A stretch of DNA of 64,000 bases from Micromonospora sp. DSM 45708 (GCF_039566955.1 NZ_CP154796.1:4092001-4156000), one strand, 5' to 3'; positions 48,850 to 59,593 are shown, counted from the first letter of the stretch. A program made the numbers and translations. The notes: a model not told the origin generated them from the sequence alone.

Positions 48850-51800
48850 TCACGACGGTGAGGGGGTCGGCTCGCCGAGCGGGTCGTCGGTGAGGGTGGG
48901 GAACGGATCCTCACCGGTGAGTGACGGATCGGTGGTCGGTGTCGGGCCGGTGCGCTCGTCGTCGATCGCGTTGCGCACCTTCACCGACACCAACGAGCCG
49001 GTGCACGTCGCCGCTGCGGGCGCGGGCGGCGCGGACGGCGCCGGCTCCCCGTCCACCGGGGGCGGCGTGCAGGCGGGGTCGCGGACCCACAGGTCGAGCG
49101 TGAGTTCGTCCCGCCGCCAGCAGGTGTAGCTGCCCTCGACCTGCTCCTCCGGGCAGCGGTCGACCTTCCAGCGTCGCCACCCCTCCTTGGCCAGGGCCTG
49201 CTCGTAGACGGCCACGGTCTGCTTCCATCCCTGCTCGGACTCGACAGCGCGTTCCCGCAGCCGGCAGTCCTGGAGGCACCAGCGGCTGCCACTGACGTTG
49301 TCGACCGTCTTCGTCGCCGCCCAGGACGGCACGTCGAGCGCGTCGAGCGTGTCGAAGACCGGGTCGCGGCTGAGTGTCCGCATCCCGAAGTAGAGCGGGA
49401 TCGCGCCCAACAGCACGAGACTGACCAGCGCGAGCAGGCCCATCCGCAGTCGGCGTCGTTCGCGCATCTGCCGACGCAGCTCGGAGCGGGCGCCACGCAG
49501 GCCACCGGCCTCCGTACCGTCCGCCCCGGGGCCGGCCGGTCGCGGCGCCGGCTCGTCGCCCACACCGGGCCGGGTCCCCACCATCTCCCCCGGCGGTACG
49601 ACCGCTGCCGCCCGCGCCACCGCCGGCGCACCGGGGGCCCCGCCGACGGGCGCGGCGGCAGCCCGGACCGGCTCCGGGGTGGGCGGGACGGCCCGCCCGG
49701 CGGTCCGCTCGTCCGGCCCGGCCGGCCGGGCCACACCGGCGGCGGCGCGGGCCACCGTCGGCCCGCCGGACGGCCGTGGATCGGGCGCTCCCACCGGACG
49801 GGGCGCACCGCCCGGGAGGGCGTCGTCGGGATGGGCGGGACGCCCACCCCGGGCCGGCATGCCACCGGTGCGCTCCGGGTCGCCGTGCGGGCCGGGTCCG
49901 CCCGGACCCGTGGGCGGCACGCCGGCGCGAGCCGGACCGGCCACGGCACGGTCCCCGACCGCCGGCGGCACGCCGGGTCGGGCCGCGCCCCGGGCCGGGC
50001 CGGGCTGTTCGGGTCGGCCGGGCGGCACGGCCCGGCCGGGCTGCTCGGGTCGGCCGGGCGGCACGGCCCGGCCGGACGACTCCGGTCGGCCGGACGACTC
50101 CGGTCGGCCGGGCTGCTCCGGTCGGCCCGACGACACGGGCCGGCCGGGCGGCACGGCCACGGCACGGCCGGTCGGCGCGCGGTCCGGACCGCCGGCTGGT
50201 TCGTCGACCGGCGGGCCGGCCGGACGGCGGTCGGCCGGCCCGGCGGGGTCGGTGTGCGGCGTACGACCGGCCTGGCGCAGCCAGTCGGCGGGCCGCTCCG
50301 GGCGCTGCGGGCGTGGCTCACCCGCCTCGTCGGCCGCCGGGCGCGGCGCCCGGGCCGGTGGAGCGGCGGCACCGGCCACGCCGGGGGCGTCGGCTGTGGC
50401 CCGCCGGCCGCGAGCCGGGGCACGGCGGGAAGCGGGCGGGCCCGCCCCCTCCACCGGGCCGCCGGAGACGGGCGCGGTGGCACCGGGAAGGTCCGGGGCG
50501 TTCCCGCTGCGGGGTACGGCGGTCGGTCGGTCCGGCTCGGCGGCGGCCCGCCGGCCGGCACCCGGGACGGGTCGGGCGGCGGCGTCGACCGCACCCTCCG
50601 GCGAGCGGTGGCCACCGGCCGGCGGCGTCGCCTCGTGGCGGGATCGCCGTCCGGCACCGGGGGCCGGCGGCGCACCGGTCGGCTCCCCGTCGGGCCGGGC
50701 CCGGCGGCCCGCGCCGGAGACCGGCCGGATCGCACCCGACTCGTCGGGCGACACACGGCGACCGGTGGAGGCGGGCCGGGCCCCGGCGTCCACGCCCGCG
50801 GCGTGGGTGCCGGGCGTCCCGTCGCCGTGTCGGCCACGAGGGGTGGGTGGCGTCGCCGTCCGGGAGATGTCGTCGTCCTCGGGGGACGGCCAGGCCGGGC
50901 CCGGCCCGCCCGGCGTGCGGTCGGGCCCGGGTCGCCCGGCGGGTGGGCCGGCCGAGGGCGCGACCTGAGGACCGGCCGGCCGGCCGGCGACCGCCGGCTG
51001 CCCGCCGGTGGGGCCGTCCGTGCCGCGACGGTGCGGTGGGCCGTCCGGCCGGGGCGCCTCGGGCACGCCGGGCCAGGGACCCTCCACGGGACGGCGCGGG
51101 GCGGCCGGCTCGGGGCCGGCGGGACGGACCGGCGGTGCCGCGGGCCCGGAACCGGTCCCGTCGGGGCCACGCCGGGCGATCGGCGGACGGGGGCCGGGGC
51201 TGCCGGGGGGTGCCGCCGGACCGGGGCGGACGGCACCCGGCGGCAGGTCCGGTCCGGAGCGACCGGGAACCGGCGGCGCGGGGGCCGGACCACCGGGGCC
51301 CGGGGGCGCCGCCGCACCGGAGCGACCGGTCACCGGCGGCATCGTCGCGTCGGTTCGACCGGCTGCCCCGGCGCTGGTCGGATGGGGCCCGCCGGGCGCC
51401 TGCGGCGCACGGCCCGGTTGACCGGCGGGCGGCAGCGGGCCGGGGCGACCGGACGGCGGAGGCTGCGGACCGGGCCGGCCCGATGCCGGAGGCTGCGGAC
51501 CGGGGCGGCCGGGCGTCGGGGGCTGTGGGCCGGGGCGACCGGGATCGGGAGCCGGCGCGGCAGCACGGCCGGGCGCCGGCGGCGGGGAGGCCGCCCGCCC
51601 GGCCGGAGCTGGCGGAACCGCCCGGCCGGGAGCGGGCGTGTGCGGGGCCGGACCGCCGGGCGCCGATGGCGCACCGGGGCCGGGGCCGCCGGGACCCGGC
51701 GGGGGCGCCGCGCCCGGGCGGGGTGGCCGATCCGGCTCGGCGACGCGGGCCGCCCCCGGTCGCGGACCGGGACCCGGGGGCGTCTCCCCCTCCGGACCGA

Positions 51801-51981
51801 GTTCGCCGCGCTGCTGCTTGGCGGTACGCAGGTCGTCGATCCAGCCGAACTCCTCGCCGGCGACCGCCTGGTCCGGCTCCGCCTCGGCGGACCGGCCGCG
51901 TCCCCACCGGCGGCCCTTGGCCTTCGGGTCGCGCCGCTCGTCAGGGCCGTCCGCCGGCCGGTCCGGACCACGCGCCATCAC
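48850..51981 (-). CDS. Pro/Gly/Arg-rich membrane protein with six-Cys ectodomain
   Basis: 1043 residues. Residues 1-60 are charged, with [20 protein letters not shown]. About 65-800 is a disordered Pro/Gly/Arg/Ala tract with local repeats (GRPEQPG, GRPESSG, GRAVPPG). An Arg-rich segment leads into one membrane helix (847-868, [18 protein letters not shown]), and an extracellular domain (869-1043) has six cysteines (902, 906, 943, 954, 971, 993), pairable as three disulfides. No known family; the topology resembles a cell-envelope scaffold or regulator. The start (GTG 51981 or ATG 51978) overlaps the rarA stop. Low-complexity DNA keeps other frames open here, but this frame has the TM and Cys domain. 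Confidence 0.75.
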   Translation of the reverse strand: MMARGPDRPADGPDERRDPKAKGRRWGRGRSAEAEPDQAVAGEEFGWIDDLRTAKQQRGELGPEGETPPGPGPRPGAARVAEPDRPPRPGAAPPPGPGGPGPGAPSAPGGPAPHTPAPGRAVPPAPAGRAASPPPAPGRAAAPAPDPGRPGPQPPTPGRPGPQPPASGRPGPQPPPSGRPGPLPPAGQPGRAPQAPGGPHPTSAGAAGRTDATMPPVTGRSGAAAPPGPGGPAPAPPVPGRSGPDLPPGAVRPGPAAPPGSPGPRPPIARRGPDGTGSGPAAPPVRPAGPEPAAPRRPVEGPWPGVPEAPRPDGPPHRRGTDGPTGGQPAVAGRPAGPQVAPSAGPPAGRPGPDRTPGGPGPAWPSPEDDDISRTATPPTPRGRHGDGTPGTHAAGVDAGARPASTGRRVSPDESGAIRPVSGAGRRARPDGEPTGAPPAPGAGRRSRHEATPPAGGHRSPEGAVDAAARPVPGAGRRAAAEPDRPTAVPRSGNAPDLPGATAPVSGGPVEGAGPPASRRAPARGRRATADAPGVAGAAAPPARAPRPAADEAGEPRPQRPERPADWLRQAGRTPHTDPAGPADRRPAGPPVDEPAGGPDRAPTGRAVAVPPGRPVSSGRPEQPGRPESSGRPESSGRAVPPGRPEQPGRAVPPGRPEQPGPARGAARPGVPPAVGDRAVAGPARAGVPPTGPGGPGPHGDPERTGGMPARGGRPAHPDDALPGGAPRPVGAPDPRPSGGPTVARAAAGVARPAGPDERTAGRAVPPTPEPVRAAAAPVGGAPGAPAVARAAAVVPPGEMVGTRPGVGDEPAPRPAGPGADGTEAGGLRGARSELRRQMRERRRLRMGLLALVSLVLLGAIPLYFGMRTLSRDPVFDTLDALDVPSWAATKTVDNVSGSRWCLQDCRLRERAVESEQGWKQTVAVYEQALAKEGWRRWKVDRCPEEQVEGSYTCWRRDELTLDLWVRDPACTPPPVDGEPAPSAPPAPAAATCTGSLVSVKVRNAIDDERTGPTPTTDPSLTGEDPFPTLTDDPLGEPTPSPS

Positions 51982-53480
51982 TGTTGACCCCCCTCGGTGG
52001 CGTCGCCGCCACCCTCACTCGCCCCGCCGACCTGATCGGTGCCGCCTGCCCGGACCCCGGTCGCGGCGGCCGGCGTGCCGGCCTCCCCCCGCGTGACCGG
52101 TGCGGGCAACCCGCGGACGATCCGACGCAGCACCGGCAGCCGGGTGGCCACCGCCCGCTCCGCGCCGTGCCCGCTGGGCCGGTAGTAGTCGGTCCCGACG
52201 AGGTCGTCCGGAGCGTACTGCTGGGTGACCACCCCCCGGTGGTCGTCGTGCGGGTACCGGTAGCCGGCTCCGTGGCCGAGCCCCCGCGCCCCCGAGTAGT
52301 GCGCGTCACGCAGCCCGCGCGGCACCGACCCGCCCCGCCCCGCGCGCACGTCGGCGACGGCGGCCCCGATGGCGGTGGTGGCCGAGTTCGACTTCGGGGC
52401 GGTGGCGAGGTGGATGACCGCCTGCGCGAGGTTGAGCTGGGCTTCGGGCAGGCCGACGTACTCCACGGCGTGCGCGGCGGCGGTGGCCACGGTCAGCGCG
52501 GTGGGATCGGCCATCCCGACGTCCTCGCTGGCGAAGATCACCATCCGGCGGGCGATGAACCGGGCGTCCTCGCCGGCCACCAGCATCCGGGCCAGCCAGT
52601 GCAGTGCCGCGTCCACGTCCGAACCCCGCATGCTCTTGATGAAGGCGCTTGTCACGTCGTAGTGCGCGTCGCCGTCCCGGTCGTAGCGCACGGCCGCCAC
52701 GTCGACCGCCCGCTCGGCCACGGCGAGGTCGATCCGCCCGGCGCCGGTCGCGGTCGCGGTGGCCGCCGCCGCCTCCAGCGCGGTGAGCGCCTTGCGCACG
52801 TCGCCGCCGGCGAGCCGGACCAGATGGTCCTCGGCGTCCTCGGCCAGGACCAGCGTGCCGCCGAGCCCGCGCTCGTCGGCCACCGCGCGGCGCAGCAGCC
52901 CGCGCACCGCGTCGTCGTCCAGCGCCTGGAGGGTGAGCAGCACGCAGCGGGACAGCAACGGCGAGATGACCGAGAAGTACGGGTTCTCCGTGGTCGCCGC
53001 GAGCAGCGTGACAGTGCGGTCCTCGACGGCGGCGAGCAGCGAATCCTGCTGGGTCTTGCTGAACCGGTGCACCTCGTCGATGAAGAGCACGGTCGGTGGG
53101 CCGCCGGAGCGGCGTTGCCGCCGGGCGGTCTCGATGACGGCGCGGACGTCCTTTACACCGGCGGTCAGCGCGGACATCGCCACGAAGCGCCGGTCGGTGG
53201 CGCGCGCCACGAGATGGGCGATCGTGGTCTTGCCGCTGCCGGGCGGCCCCCACAGGATGACCGACATCGGCGCGGCGCCCTCGACCAGCTGGCGCAACGG
53301 CGCGCCGGGGGCGAGCAGATGGTCCTGACCGATCAGCTCGTCGAGGCCCGCCGGCCGCATCCGGACCGGCAACGGCGAATCCGCGCGGGTGTCGGTGAAA
53401 CCGTCGACGCCGCCGGAGGCCGCGGGTGCGCCGGGCGCTCCGGCGGGCTCGCCGAGGGTGAAGAGGGCGTCGGATTCCAT
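51978..53480 (-). CDS. rarA: Replication-associated recombination protein RarA
   Basis: 500 residues from ATG 53480 ([12 protein letters not shown]). A clamp-loader-like AAA+ ATPase of the MgsA/RarA/WRNIP1 family: [10 protein letters not shown], Walker [11 protein letters not shown], Walker [13 protein letters not shown], sensor TTENPYF and arginine finger SPLLSRC, then the tetramerisation domain ([25 protein letters not shown] and [17 protein letters not shown]). Acts at stalled forks. The C-terminal 60 residues are a variable Gly-rich tail. Confidence 0.95.
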   Translation of the reverse strand: MESDALFTLGEPAGAPGAPAASGGVDGFTDTRADSPLPVRMRPAGLDELIGQDHLLAPGAPLRQLVEGAAPMSVILWGPPGSGKTTIAHLVARATDRRFVAMSALTAGVKDVRAVIETARRQRRSGGPPTVLFIDEVHRFSKTQQDSLLAAVEDRTVTLLAATTENPYFSVISPLLSRCVLLTLQALDDDAVRGLLRRAVADERGLGGTLVLAEDAEDHLVRLAGGDVRKALTALEAAAATATATGAGRIDLAVAERAVDVAAVRYDRDGDAHYDVTSAFIKSMRGSDVDAALHWLARMLVAGEDARFIARRMVIFASEDVGMADPTALTVATAAAHAVEYVGLPEAQLNLAQAVIHLATAPKSNSATTAIGAAVADVRAGRGGSVPRGLRDAHYSGARGLGHGAGYRYPHDDHRGVVTQQYAPDDLVGTDYYRPSGHGAERAVATRLPVLRRIVRGLPAPVTRGEAGTPAAATGVRAGGTDQVGGASEGGGDATEGGQQ

Positions 53481-53554
53481 CACGGGAACAGTACCGGGCC
53501 GGGCCGACGGCGCCGGAATCGCGCCGCCGACCCGACCCGGGTGGGCTTTTCCGG

Positions 53555-53767
53555 TCAGCCGCGACCCGGACGCCGGCCCCGGTACCACCGGCCGCCCCCG
53601 CCACCGCGCGGCCCGGAGCCGACCCCGGCCAGGTAGAGCGAGAGCAGCAGGAAACCGATCAGCATCAGCGTCGAGGTGCTGAACAGATCGGGGGCGCCGA
53701 GGTCGGTGTTCATGAAGTCGAGAAGCAGCGCGAAGCCGAACACGATGGCCGCGAGAATGGCGAGCAT
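53555..53767 (-). CDS. Small two-helix membrane protein
   Basis: 70 residues from ATG 53767 with a GGAGGAA ribosome binding site 6 bases upstream. Two hydrophobic helices ([16 protein letters not shown] and [17 protein letters not shown]) and a Gly/Arg-rich C-terminus ([13 protein letters not shown]). Too short for function assignment, but the RBS and clean topology argue that it is real. The long frame extending upstream is not coding. Confidence 0.75.
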   Translation of the reverse strand: MLAILAAIVFGFALLLDFMNTDLGAPDLFSTSTLMLIGFLLLSLYLAGVGSGPRGGGGGRWYRGRRPGRG

Positions 53768-53829
53768 GTCGTTCCTCCGGTGGGGGTTCCCAGTAGGTCG
53801 GCGACGGATGTACCCGATCGGTCTGTTCG

Positions 53830-54399
53830 TCAATCTCCAGGGTGGAGCCGGTCGGTGGCGAGCATCGCGTACCGCGCGGAGTCCCACCAGACGCCGCGGA
53901 CGAACAGGTGGTCGCGGCTCACCCCCTCCGGCCGCAGGCCGGCCTTCTCCAGTACGCGGCGGGACGCGACGTTGTCGGGTCGGGTGGTCGCCTCCACCCG
54001 GTGCAGCCCCACCCGGTCGAACGCGAGGTCCAGCAGCAACCGGGTGATCCCGGTGCCGATCCCGGCGCCCCGGTACGCGGTCCGCACCGCGTAGCCGACC
54101 TCCCCGCGCCGGTGCGCCACCGACGTCACGGTCAGCACACCCAGGCCGAGCAGCCGGTCGCCGTCGACCGCCGCGAGCCGGTACTCCGGGCGCGGCTCCC
54201 CACCGGCCGTCTCCCGCCAGGCCGGCAGCGCGGCGCGTACCACCTCGGGGGTGGGCGGCTCGTCGTCCAGCACGCCGTCGCGCACGGTGGGCTCGGTCAG
54301 GAACTCGTGCAGGACGGGGGCGTCCGCGTCGGTCCACTCGCGCAGCACGCAACGCGAACCGGGCAGATGGACCGCCCGTACGGAGCGGATGGGGGTCAT
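53830..54399 (-). CDS. GNAT acetyltransferase (RimJ/RimL-like)
   Basis: 189 residues. [19 protein letters not shown] at the N-terminus, [29 protein letters not shown] containing the acetyl-CoA-binding R/Q-x-x-G-x-G/A loop (YRGAGIGTG), and [29 protein letters not shown], the RimJ-type signature. Acetylates an amine, possibly a protein N-terminus or small molecule. Divergent from the next GNAT gene with a 26-base gap. Confidence 0.88.
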   Translation of the reverse strand: MTPIRSVRAVHLPGSRCVLREWTDADAPVLHEFLTEPTVRDGVLDDEPPTPEVVRAALPAWRETAGGEPRPEYRLAAVDGDRLLGLGVLTVTSVAHRRGEVGYAVRTAYRGAGIGTGITRLLLDLAFDRVGLHRVEATTRPDNVASRRVLEKAGLRPEGVSRDHLFVRGVWWDSARYAMLATDRLHPGD

Positions 54400-54425
54400 G
54401 GCTGGTCCTCTCGTAGGCTGGCGGC

Positions 54426-55166
54426 ATGATCACGGTCGACGAGGTGCTGACCGGGCGGGAGGCGGTGCTCGCCGCGACCGGCCACCACCCGTACGCCCGG
54501 CACGCGCTGCGCCGCGACCAGGCCGTGTGGGGGTGGCGGCGCGACGGGGCGGTCGGGTGGCTGCTCCCGCCGGGCGAGTGGTCGGCCGGCGGCGCGGTCG
54601 GCGCGTCCGGCCCGGCGCTTGAGGTTCTCGCCGCCCAGCGGGCGGAGGGCACGCTCCGGGCCGGCCAGTCGGTGAACCTGTCCCGCGCCGCGCCGGACGC
54701 GGTGGTCGAGTGCCTGCCGGTGGCCCGGTTGAGCGACTGGGACTTCCTCTGGACCACCGAGCCGCCACCGCACCAACCGGAGCAGGATCGGGTGGTACGA
54801 CTCACCGAGGCCGACCACACCGCGCTGACGGCGCTCGTCGACGAGGCCTATCCGAGCAGCACGTCCCGGCCGGGCGACCCGGGCGTCGTCGACTGGTACG
54901 GCATCCGGGACGGCGATCGCCTGATCGCCTGCGGCGCCGACCGCAGCCGGGGCGACATCGGCTTCCTGGCCGGGCTGACCGTGGCGCCCGGGCATCGCGG
55001 CCGGGGGCTGGGCGGGGCGCTGACCGCCGGGATGACGCGCGCCCTGTTCGCCCGGTACGACCACGTGGCGCTCGGGGTCTACACCGTCAACGTCGGCGCG
55101 ATCCGGCTCTACCGCCGGCTCGGCTTCACCGGCGCCGCGCCGCGTACCACTGTCCACCTGGGCTGA
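54426..55166 (+). CDS. GNAT acetyltransferase
   Basis: 246 residues. The N-terminal 110 residues are a degenerate GNAT-like half (WGWRRDGAVGWLLPPGEW). The C-terminal half is canonical: RVVRLTEADHTALTALVDEAYP, GDIGFLAGLTVAPGHRGRGLGGALTAGMTRALF with the acetyl-CoA loop HRGRGLGG, and GVYTVNVGAIRLYRRLGFT. Substrate unknown. It shares a 26-base promoter gap with the divergent GNAT gene. Confidence 0.87.
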   Translation: MITVDEVLTGREAVLAATGHHPYARHALRRDQAVWGWRRDGAVGWLLPPGEWSAGGAVGASGPALEVLAAQRAEGTLRAGQSVNLSRAAPDAVVECLPVARLSDWDFLWTTEPPPHQPEQDRVVRLTEADHTALTALVDEAYPSSTSRPGDPGVVDWYGIRDGDRLIACGADRSRGDIGFLAGLTVAPGHRGRGLGGALTAGMTRALFARYDHVALGVYTVNVGAIRLYRRLGFTGAAPRTTVHLG

Positions 55167-55427
55167 GACCAGGCACGTCCGCGCGACCACTCGCCGGAGG
55201 CGCGGCGGTTGGTGGTGCGAACCGGTCGGCGACGTGGCGACGGCCCGGCGGACGGGGCGGGGTGGCGGCGCGACGGAGGTCGGCGGGTAGGCGCACGTGT
55301 GGCTACCAACCTGATGGCACAGATGGATCGGGCGACGGCCGCTCCCCCGGTGACCGACGTGAGTCGTTCGTGCCCTCAGGTTCGTAGCCCCCCGCGACCT
55401 CTCCGCCCCGCCTGCGGACGACATCCG

Positions 55428-56813
55428 TCACCCGACCCGGCCCACAGCCTCAGGCCCGGCCCCGGCAGCCGGTGTCGACACCGCAACGGCCACCGGCCCG
55501 GTCCCGGCGGGGCTTCCGTCGGGACCGGTCGCCGGGACGACCGGGCCCACCCCGGACGCCGCGACGCCGGACCGCGCGGCAGCTCGGCCGGCGCGCCAGG
55601 CCGGCAGGTAGAGCGGCGCGGCCACGGCCAGCATCACGGCGCCGACCAGCATCGCGACGCTGACGCTGGTGGCGTCCGCCAGCGCGGTCAGCACCACCGC
55701 GCCGAGCGCTCCGGCCGGCTGGGCCATCATCGAGTTCAGCGAGAGCACGCTGGTCCGGTACGGCCCGTCGACCTGCCGGTGCAGCAGCCCCATGTGCAGC
55801 GGGTTCGACGCGCCGTGCACGGTGTAGCAGGCCAGGTAGGCGATCAGCACGCCGACCGGACCGGCGAGCAGTCCCATGCCGACCACTGTCACGCCCTGGA
55901 GCACCCGCAGCAGCGCGGCGGCCGGCGCGGCGCCGAGGCGACGCAGCAGGACCGGGGTGAGCGCGGCACCGGCCGCGTTGGCCAGCCAGGCGGCCGAGCC
56001 GGCGGGGCCGAGCAGCGCCGCCGCCCGGTCGGCGCCACCGACCACCTCGGACAGCCGGATCGGCAGCAGCGACTCGAACGTGACCATGCCGAAGCCCCAG
56101 AACAACTCGACCGAGACCAGGGCCAGCAGTACCCGGTTGCGACGCAGCAGGCCGACGGCCTGGCCGACCATCCGGGGCGCCTGCGCCACCGAGGCCCGCA
56201 GCGTGGTCGGGCCGGACGCGGGGCGCTGCTCCCTCATCAGCGTCAGCAGCGCGACGATCGAGACGGCCTGGAGCACGGCGGCGACCAGCACCGGCCCGGT
56301 CAGCGCGCTGATCGGCCCGATCGGGCCGAGCGCGACCAGGCCGCCGCCAAGCAGCGCACCGGCGCCGATGGCGACGCCGATGACGGTGCCGGCCCAGCCG
56401 AGGCCGCGTTCGTATTCGGCGTCCGGGTCGGCGGCCAGCGTGGCGTCGACGTACCAGGATTCCAGCGGGCCGCTGTCGAGCGCCCGGTAGACGCCCTGCA
56501 ACGCCCAGACCAGGAAGAACATCCAGAACGAGTCGGCCACCGCCATCAGTGACAGCGAGGCCAGCCCGACCAGCCAGGCGGCCAGCAGCACCGGCTTGCG
56601 GCCGAGCGCGTCGGCGAACCCGCCGGTGGGCAGTTCCAGCGCCAGCACCACCAGGCCCTGCGCGGTGGCGACCAGGCCGATCTGGGACAGCGACAGCCCA
56701 CGCTCCTGCATCAGCAGGATCATGACGGTCATGAGCAGGCCGCTGGGCAGCCAACGCAGGCCGTACAACGTGAGGTAGCGGAACCGGACCTGGCGTACGG
56801 ACAGGGCGCTCAC
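55428..56813 (-). CDS. MFS transporter
   Basis: 461 residues from GTG 56813, overlapping the ArsR stop (GTGA). Twelve membrane helices; MFS motif A region GGFADALGRKPVLLAAW after helix 2, and an acidic patch ESWYVDATLAAD. The C-terminal 50 residues are an Ala/Gly/Pro tail. Probably a drug or metabolite efflux pump under control of the co-transcribed ArsR-type repressor. Substrate unknown. Confidence 0.9.
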   Translation of the reverse strand: MSALSVRQVRFRYLTLYGLRWLPSGLLMTVMILLMQERGLSLSQIGLVATAQGLVVLALELPTGGFADALGRKPVLLAAWLVGLASLSLMAVADSFWMFFLVWALQGVYRALDSGPLESWYVDATLAADPDAEYERGLGWAGTVIGVAIGAGALLGGGLVALGPIGPISALTGPVLVAAVLQAVSIVALLTLMREQRPASGPTTLRASVAQAPRMVGQAVGLLRRNRVLLALVSVELFWGFGMVTFESLLPIRLSEVVGGADRAAALLGPAGSAAWLANAAGAALTPVLLRRLGAAPAAALLRVLQGVTVVGMGLLAGPVGVLIAYLACYTVHGASNPLHMGLLHRQVDGPYRTSVLSLNSMMAQPAGALGAVVLTALADATSVSVAMLVGAVMLAVAAPLYLPAWRAGRAAARSGVAASGVGPVVPATGPDGSPAGTGPVAVAVSTPAAGAGPEAVGRVG

Positions 56814-57421
56814 GGCTTCTCCCCGGTGGGCGGCAGGACCGGGCTCAGCGGGAAGGCGGCGAGGTAGAGCTGCACCAGCTCGCCGTCGGGGTCGGCGGGA
56901 TCGGTCTCGTCCCGGTGCCGTTCGAAGACCGCGAACACCTCCGCCTTGATCGCTTCGAGGCGGGCGGCCGGGATGCGCATGAAGAAGTCGCCCATGCCGA
57001 ACGCGTCGCGCCAGGCCGGCGACCACTCGTGTCGCCGGGCGGCCCACCGTTCGGCGTGCTCGGTGAAGAAGCGGATGTAGTCCGCCTCGATCCACTCGAT
57101 GGCGGCGCGGGCGTCCGGGTCGTCGTCGTAGTCGCTCGCCTCCCACTGGGTGACGTCGTGCGCGGCCCGCCAGAACCGCTGCCGCCCGGTGCCCCGCTCC
57201 GGGTCCTCGACCACCATGCCCACCTCGGCGAGCTGACGCAGGTGGTAACTGGTCGCGCCGGTGTTGGTGCCGAGCAGCTCGGCCAGCCGGGTGGCGGTGG
57301 CCGGCCCGTTCACCCGCAGCGCGCCGACCAGGCGCATCCGCAGCGGGTGGGCCAGCACGCGCACCTGCTGGTGGTCCAGCCGGACCCGCCGGGGCTCGCG
57401 CCGGTTCTGTTCGCTCTCCAT
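56810..57421 (-). CDS. ArsR-family (winged HTH) regulator
   Basis: 203 residues from ATG 57421. The longer frame to 57457 reads through the operator array and is rejected. Winged HTH: VRVLAHPLRMRLVGALRVNGPATATRLAELLGTNTGATSYHLRQLAEVGMV (landmarks HPLRMRLV, GATSYHLRQLAE), with the wing EDPERGTGRQRFWR. The acidic C-terminal part is longer than in metal sensors and has no CxC metal site, so it likely senses an organic ligand. First gene of an operon with the MFS pump; operators sit at its start codon. Confidence 0.9.
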   Translation of the reverse strand: MESEQNRREPRRVRLDHQQVRVLAHPLRMRLVGALRVNGPATATRLAELLGTNTGATSYHLRQLAEVGMVVEDPERGTGRQRFWRAAHDVTQWEASDYDDDPDARAAIEWIEADYIRFFTEHAERWAARRHEWSPAWRDAFGMGDFFMRIPAARLEAIKAEVFAVFERHRDETDPADPDGELVQLYLAAFPLSPVLPPTGEKP

Positions 57422-57424
57422 GGA

Positions 57425-57467
57425 TGCACAATATCTGTGCACACTTTTTGTGCACAATACCTATGCA
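57425..57467. promoter_or_regulatory. Tandem palindromic operators of the ArsR-MFS operon
   Basis: Two 17-base sites, TGCACA-N5-TGTGCA at 57425-57441 and TGCACA-N5-TATGCA at 57451-57467, centred 26 bases apart, with another half-site GTGTGCA at 57474-57480. They are immediately upstream of the ATG in an AT-rich stretch that also holds -10-like TATTGT words, so a bound repressor would block transcription. Autoregulation by the ArsR protein is inferred. Confidence 0.75.
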
Positions 57468-57493
57468 AAGAAAGTGTGCAAGTGGCGGCGCGA

Positions 57494-57677
57494 TCAGGCG
57501 AACAGCTCGGCGACGCCGCGCAGGCGGGTCCGGAGCAGGCCGGTGGCACGGGCGGAGTCGAGGCGTACCTCGATCGGGCGGTGCAGACCGGCGGCGGTCG
57601 TGGTGGTGGTCCGCAGCCGCCTTGGCCGCCCCGTACGGATACACCGGCGTGGGCGGCTCGTCATCGGCGTACTCCAC
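57494..57677 (-). pseudogene. Remnant of an RmlD-like SDR sugar reductase
   Basis: Two pieces in different frames. From 57677 downward: VEYADDEPPTPVYPYGAAKAAAD, with the SDR YxxxK active-site motif (YGAAK) in the typical PPTPxxPYGxxKxxAE context. Then, after the frame changes, RPIEVRLDSARATGLLRTRLRGVAELFA and a stop at 57494, resembling the C-terminus of dTDP-4-dehydrorhamnose reductase-like proteins. The N-terminal Rossmann part and the middle are gone. A decayed, internally deleted gene. Confidence 0.6.
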
Positions 57678-57696
57678 CCCGCACCCCCGTCGTGCT

Positions 57697-57751
57697 GATC
57701 ATGAGGTTGGCGGTACGACACGTCGCACGCCGCCCCGCCAACCTCATGATC
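57697..57751. repeat. 55-base palindrome, family B copy 2
   Basis: Arms GATCATGAGGTTGGCGG (57697-57713) and CCGCCAACCTCATGATC (57735-57751), identical to the copy at 21.6 kb, again around exactly 21 loop bases of different sequence. It starts 36 bases past the aspS stop on the minus strand. Confidence 0.88.
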
Positions 57752-57787
57752 GACAGCTCACGCCGGGCAGCCGCCGGGAGGCGGGGA

Positions 57788-59593
57788 TCAGGTGGGGTCG
57801 GCGACCGGAGCGGCGGGGCCGGCGGTGCCGGCGTGCGGCGCGGCGGGTGCCTTCGGCTTGGCGTCGATGCCGGCCTCGGTGCGCTGCTGCCCGGTGATCG
57901 GCGTCGGCGCGCCGGTCAGCGGGTCGAAGCCACCGCGGGTCTTCGGGAACGCGATCACCTCACGGATCGAGTCCGCGCCGGCCAGCAGCATGCAGACCCG
58001 GTCCCAGCCGAACGCGATGCCGCCGTGCGGCGGGGCGCCGTACTTGAACGCCTCCAACAGGAAGCCGAACTTGTCCTGCGCCTCCTCGGCGGTGATGCCG
58101 AGCAGGTCGAACACCCGCTGCTGCACGTCGCCGCGGTGGATACGGATCGAGCCGCCGCCGATCTCGTTGCCGTTGCAGACGATGTCGTACGCGTAGGCCA
58201 GCGCGCGGTCCGGCGCCTCCTCGAAGCGGTCCATCCACTCCGCGTTCGGCGAGGTGAACGGGTGGTGCACGGCGGTCCAGCCGCCGTCGTCCGTCTTCTC
58301 GAACATCGGCGCGTCGACCACCCAGCAGAACGCCCAGGCGCTCTCGTCGACCAGCTTGGCCCGCTTGGCGATCTCGATGCGGGCCGCGCCGAGCAGCTCC
58401 TGCGCCTCCCGGGCGTCCGTGGCCGCGGCGAAGAAGACGGCGTCACCGGGCTTCGCGCCGACCGCGTCGGCCAGGCCGGACAGGTGCGCCTCGGACAGGT
58501 TCTTCGCCACCGGCCCGCGCGCCTCGCCGGTCTCCGCGTCCAGCACCACGTACGCCAGGCCGCGCGCGCCGCGCGCCTTGGCCCAGTCCTGCCAGCCGTC
58601 CAGCTCCTTGCGGGTCTGGCTCGCGCCGCCCGGCATGACCACCGCGCCGACGTAGCCGCCCGCGTCGATCGCGCCGGCGAACACCCGGAACTCGGTGCCG
58701 CGCAGGTAGTCGGTCAGCTCGGTCAGCTCGACGCCGTAGCGCAGGTCCGGCTTGTCGGAACCGTAGCGGGCCATCGCGTCGTGCCAGGTGATCCGCGGGA
58801 TCGGCCGGGCGATCTCGTGACCGGCGAGCTCCGACCAGAGCTTCGCCACGATCGCCTCACCGAGGTCGATCACGTCGTCCTCGGTGACGAACGACATCTC
58901 GATGTCGAGCTGGGTGAACTCCGGCTGCCGGTCGGCGCGGAAGTCCTCGTCCCGGTAGCAGCGGGCGATCTGGTAGTACCGCTCCATGCCGCCTACCATG
59001 AGCAGTTGCTTGAACAACTGCGGCGACTGCGGCAGCGCGTACCAGCTCCCCGGCTGGAGGCGCACCGGGACCAGGAAGTCGCGGGCGCCCTCCGGGGTGG
59101 AGCGGGTCAGCGTCGGCGTCTCGATCTCCAGGAAGTCCCGCTCGTGCAGCACGGTGCGGGCGAGCTGGTTGGCCTTCGAGCGCAGCCGCATCGCCTTCGC
59201 CGGGCCGCCCCGGCGCAGGTCGAGGTAGCGGTACTTGAGCCGGATGTCGTCGCCGGCCTCGACCTGGTCGTCCACCGGCAGCGGCAGCGGCGCGGCCTCG
59301 GAGAGCACCTCCAGCGCGGTCGCGGTCACCTCGACCTCGCCGGTCGGCAGGTCCGGGTTCTCGTTGCCCTCGGGGCGGCGGGTCACCTCGCCGACGACCT
59401 TGACGCAGAACTCGTTGCGCAGCGCGTGCGCGTCCTCCTCGCGGAAGACCACCTGCACGACGCCGGAGGCGTCGCGCAGGTCGACGAAGATGACACCGCC
59501 GTGGTCGCGCCGGCGGGCCACCCACCCGGCGAGCGTCACCGTCGAGCCGGCGTCCGCGGCGCGCAGGCTTCCGGCATTGTGGGTACGGATCAC
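57788..59593 (-). CDS. aspS: Aspartyl-tRNA synthetase
   Basis: 601 residues from GTG 59593 with GAGGAG upstream. Class IIb: OB anticodon-binding domain ([23 protein letters not shown]), motif 2 [25 protein letters not shown] (landmarks [15 protein letters not shown]), the bacterial GAD insertion, and motif 3 [13 protein letters not shown]. Charges tRNA-Asp. The last 35 residues are an Ala/Pro-rich tail. A family B palindrome follows it. Confidence 0.97.
   Translation of the reverse strand: MIRTHNAGSLRAADAGSTVTLAGWVARRRDHGGVIFVDLRDASGVVQVVFREEDAHALRNEFCVKVVGEVTRRPEGNENPDLPTGEVEVTATALEVLSEAAPLPLPVDDQVEAGDDIRLKYRYLDLRRGGPAKAMRLRSKANQLARTVLHERDFLEIETPTLTRSTPEGARDFLVPVRLQPGSWYALPQSPQLFKQLLMVGGMERYYQIARCYRDEDFRADRQPEFTQLDIEMSFVTEDDVIDLGEAIVAKLWSELAGHEIARPIPRITWHDAMARYGSDKPDLRYGVELTELTDYLRGTEFRVFAGAIDAGGYVGAVVMPGGASQTRKELDGWQDWAKARGARGLAYVVLDAETGEARGPVAKNLSEAHLSGLADAVGAKPGDAVFFAAATDAREAQELLGAARIEIAKRAKLVDESAWAFCWVVDAPMFEKTDDGGWTAVHHPFTSPNAEWMDRFEEAPDRALAYAYDIVCNGNEIGGGSIRIHRGDVQQRVFDLLGITAEEAQDKFGFLLEAFKYGAPPHGGIAFGWDRVCMLLAGADSIREVIAFPKTRGGFDPLTGAPTPITGQQRTEAGIDAKPKAPAAPHAGTAGPAAPVADPT

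Noticed and set aside
49776..53636. Plus-strand frames of 1286 and 718 residues opposite the Pro-rich protein and rarA
   Set aside because: They exist because Pro/Gly/Arg codons leave all frames open; no motif, and they run antisense through the rarA ATPase core.
55167..55427. Convergent gap between a GNAT and an MFS gene
   Set aside because: Several short frames and GC-rich words but no clear terminator, RNA or gene that I could support.
57422..57457. N-terminal extension of the ArsR protein (MCTKSVHRYCAS)
   Set aside because: This is translation of the operator palindromes; ATG 57421 gives a normal ArsR N-terminus.
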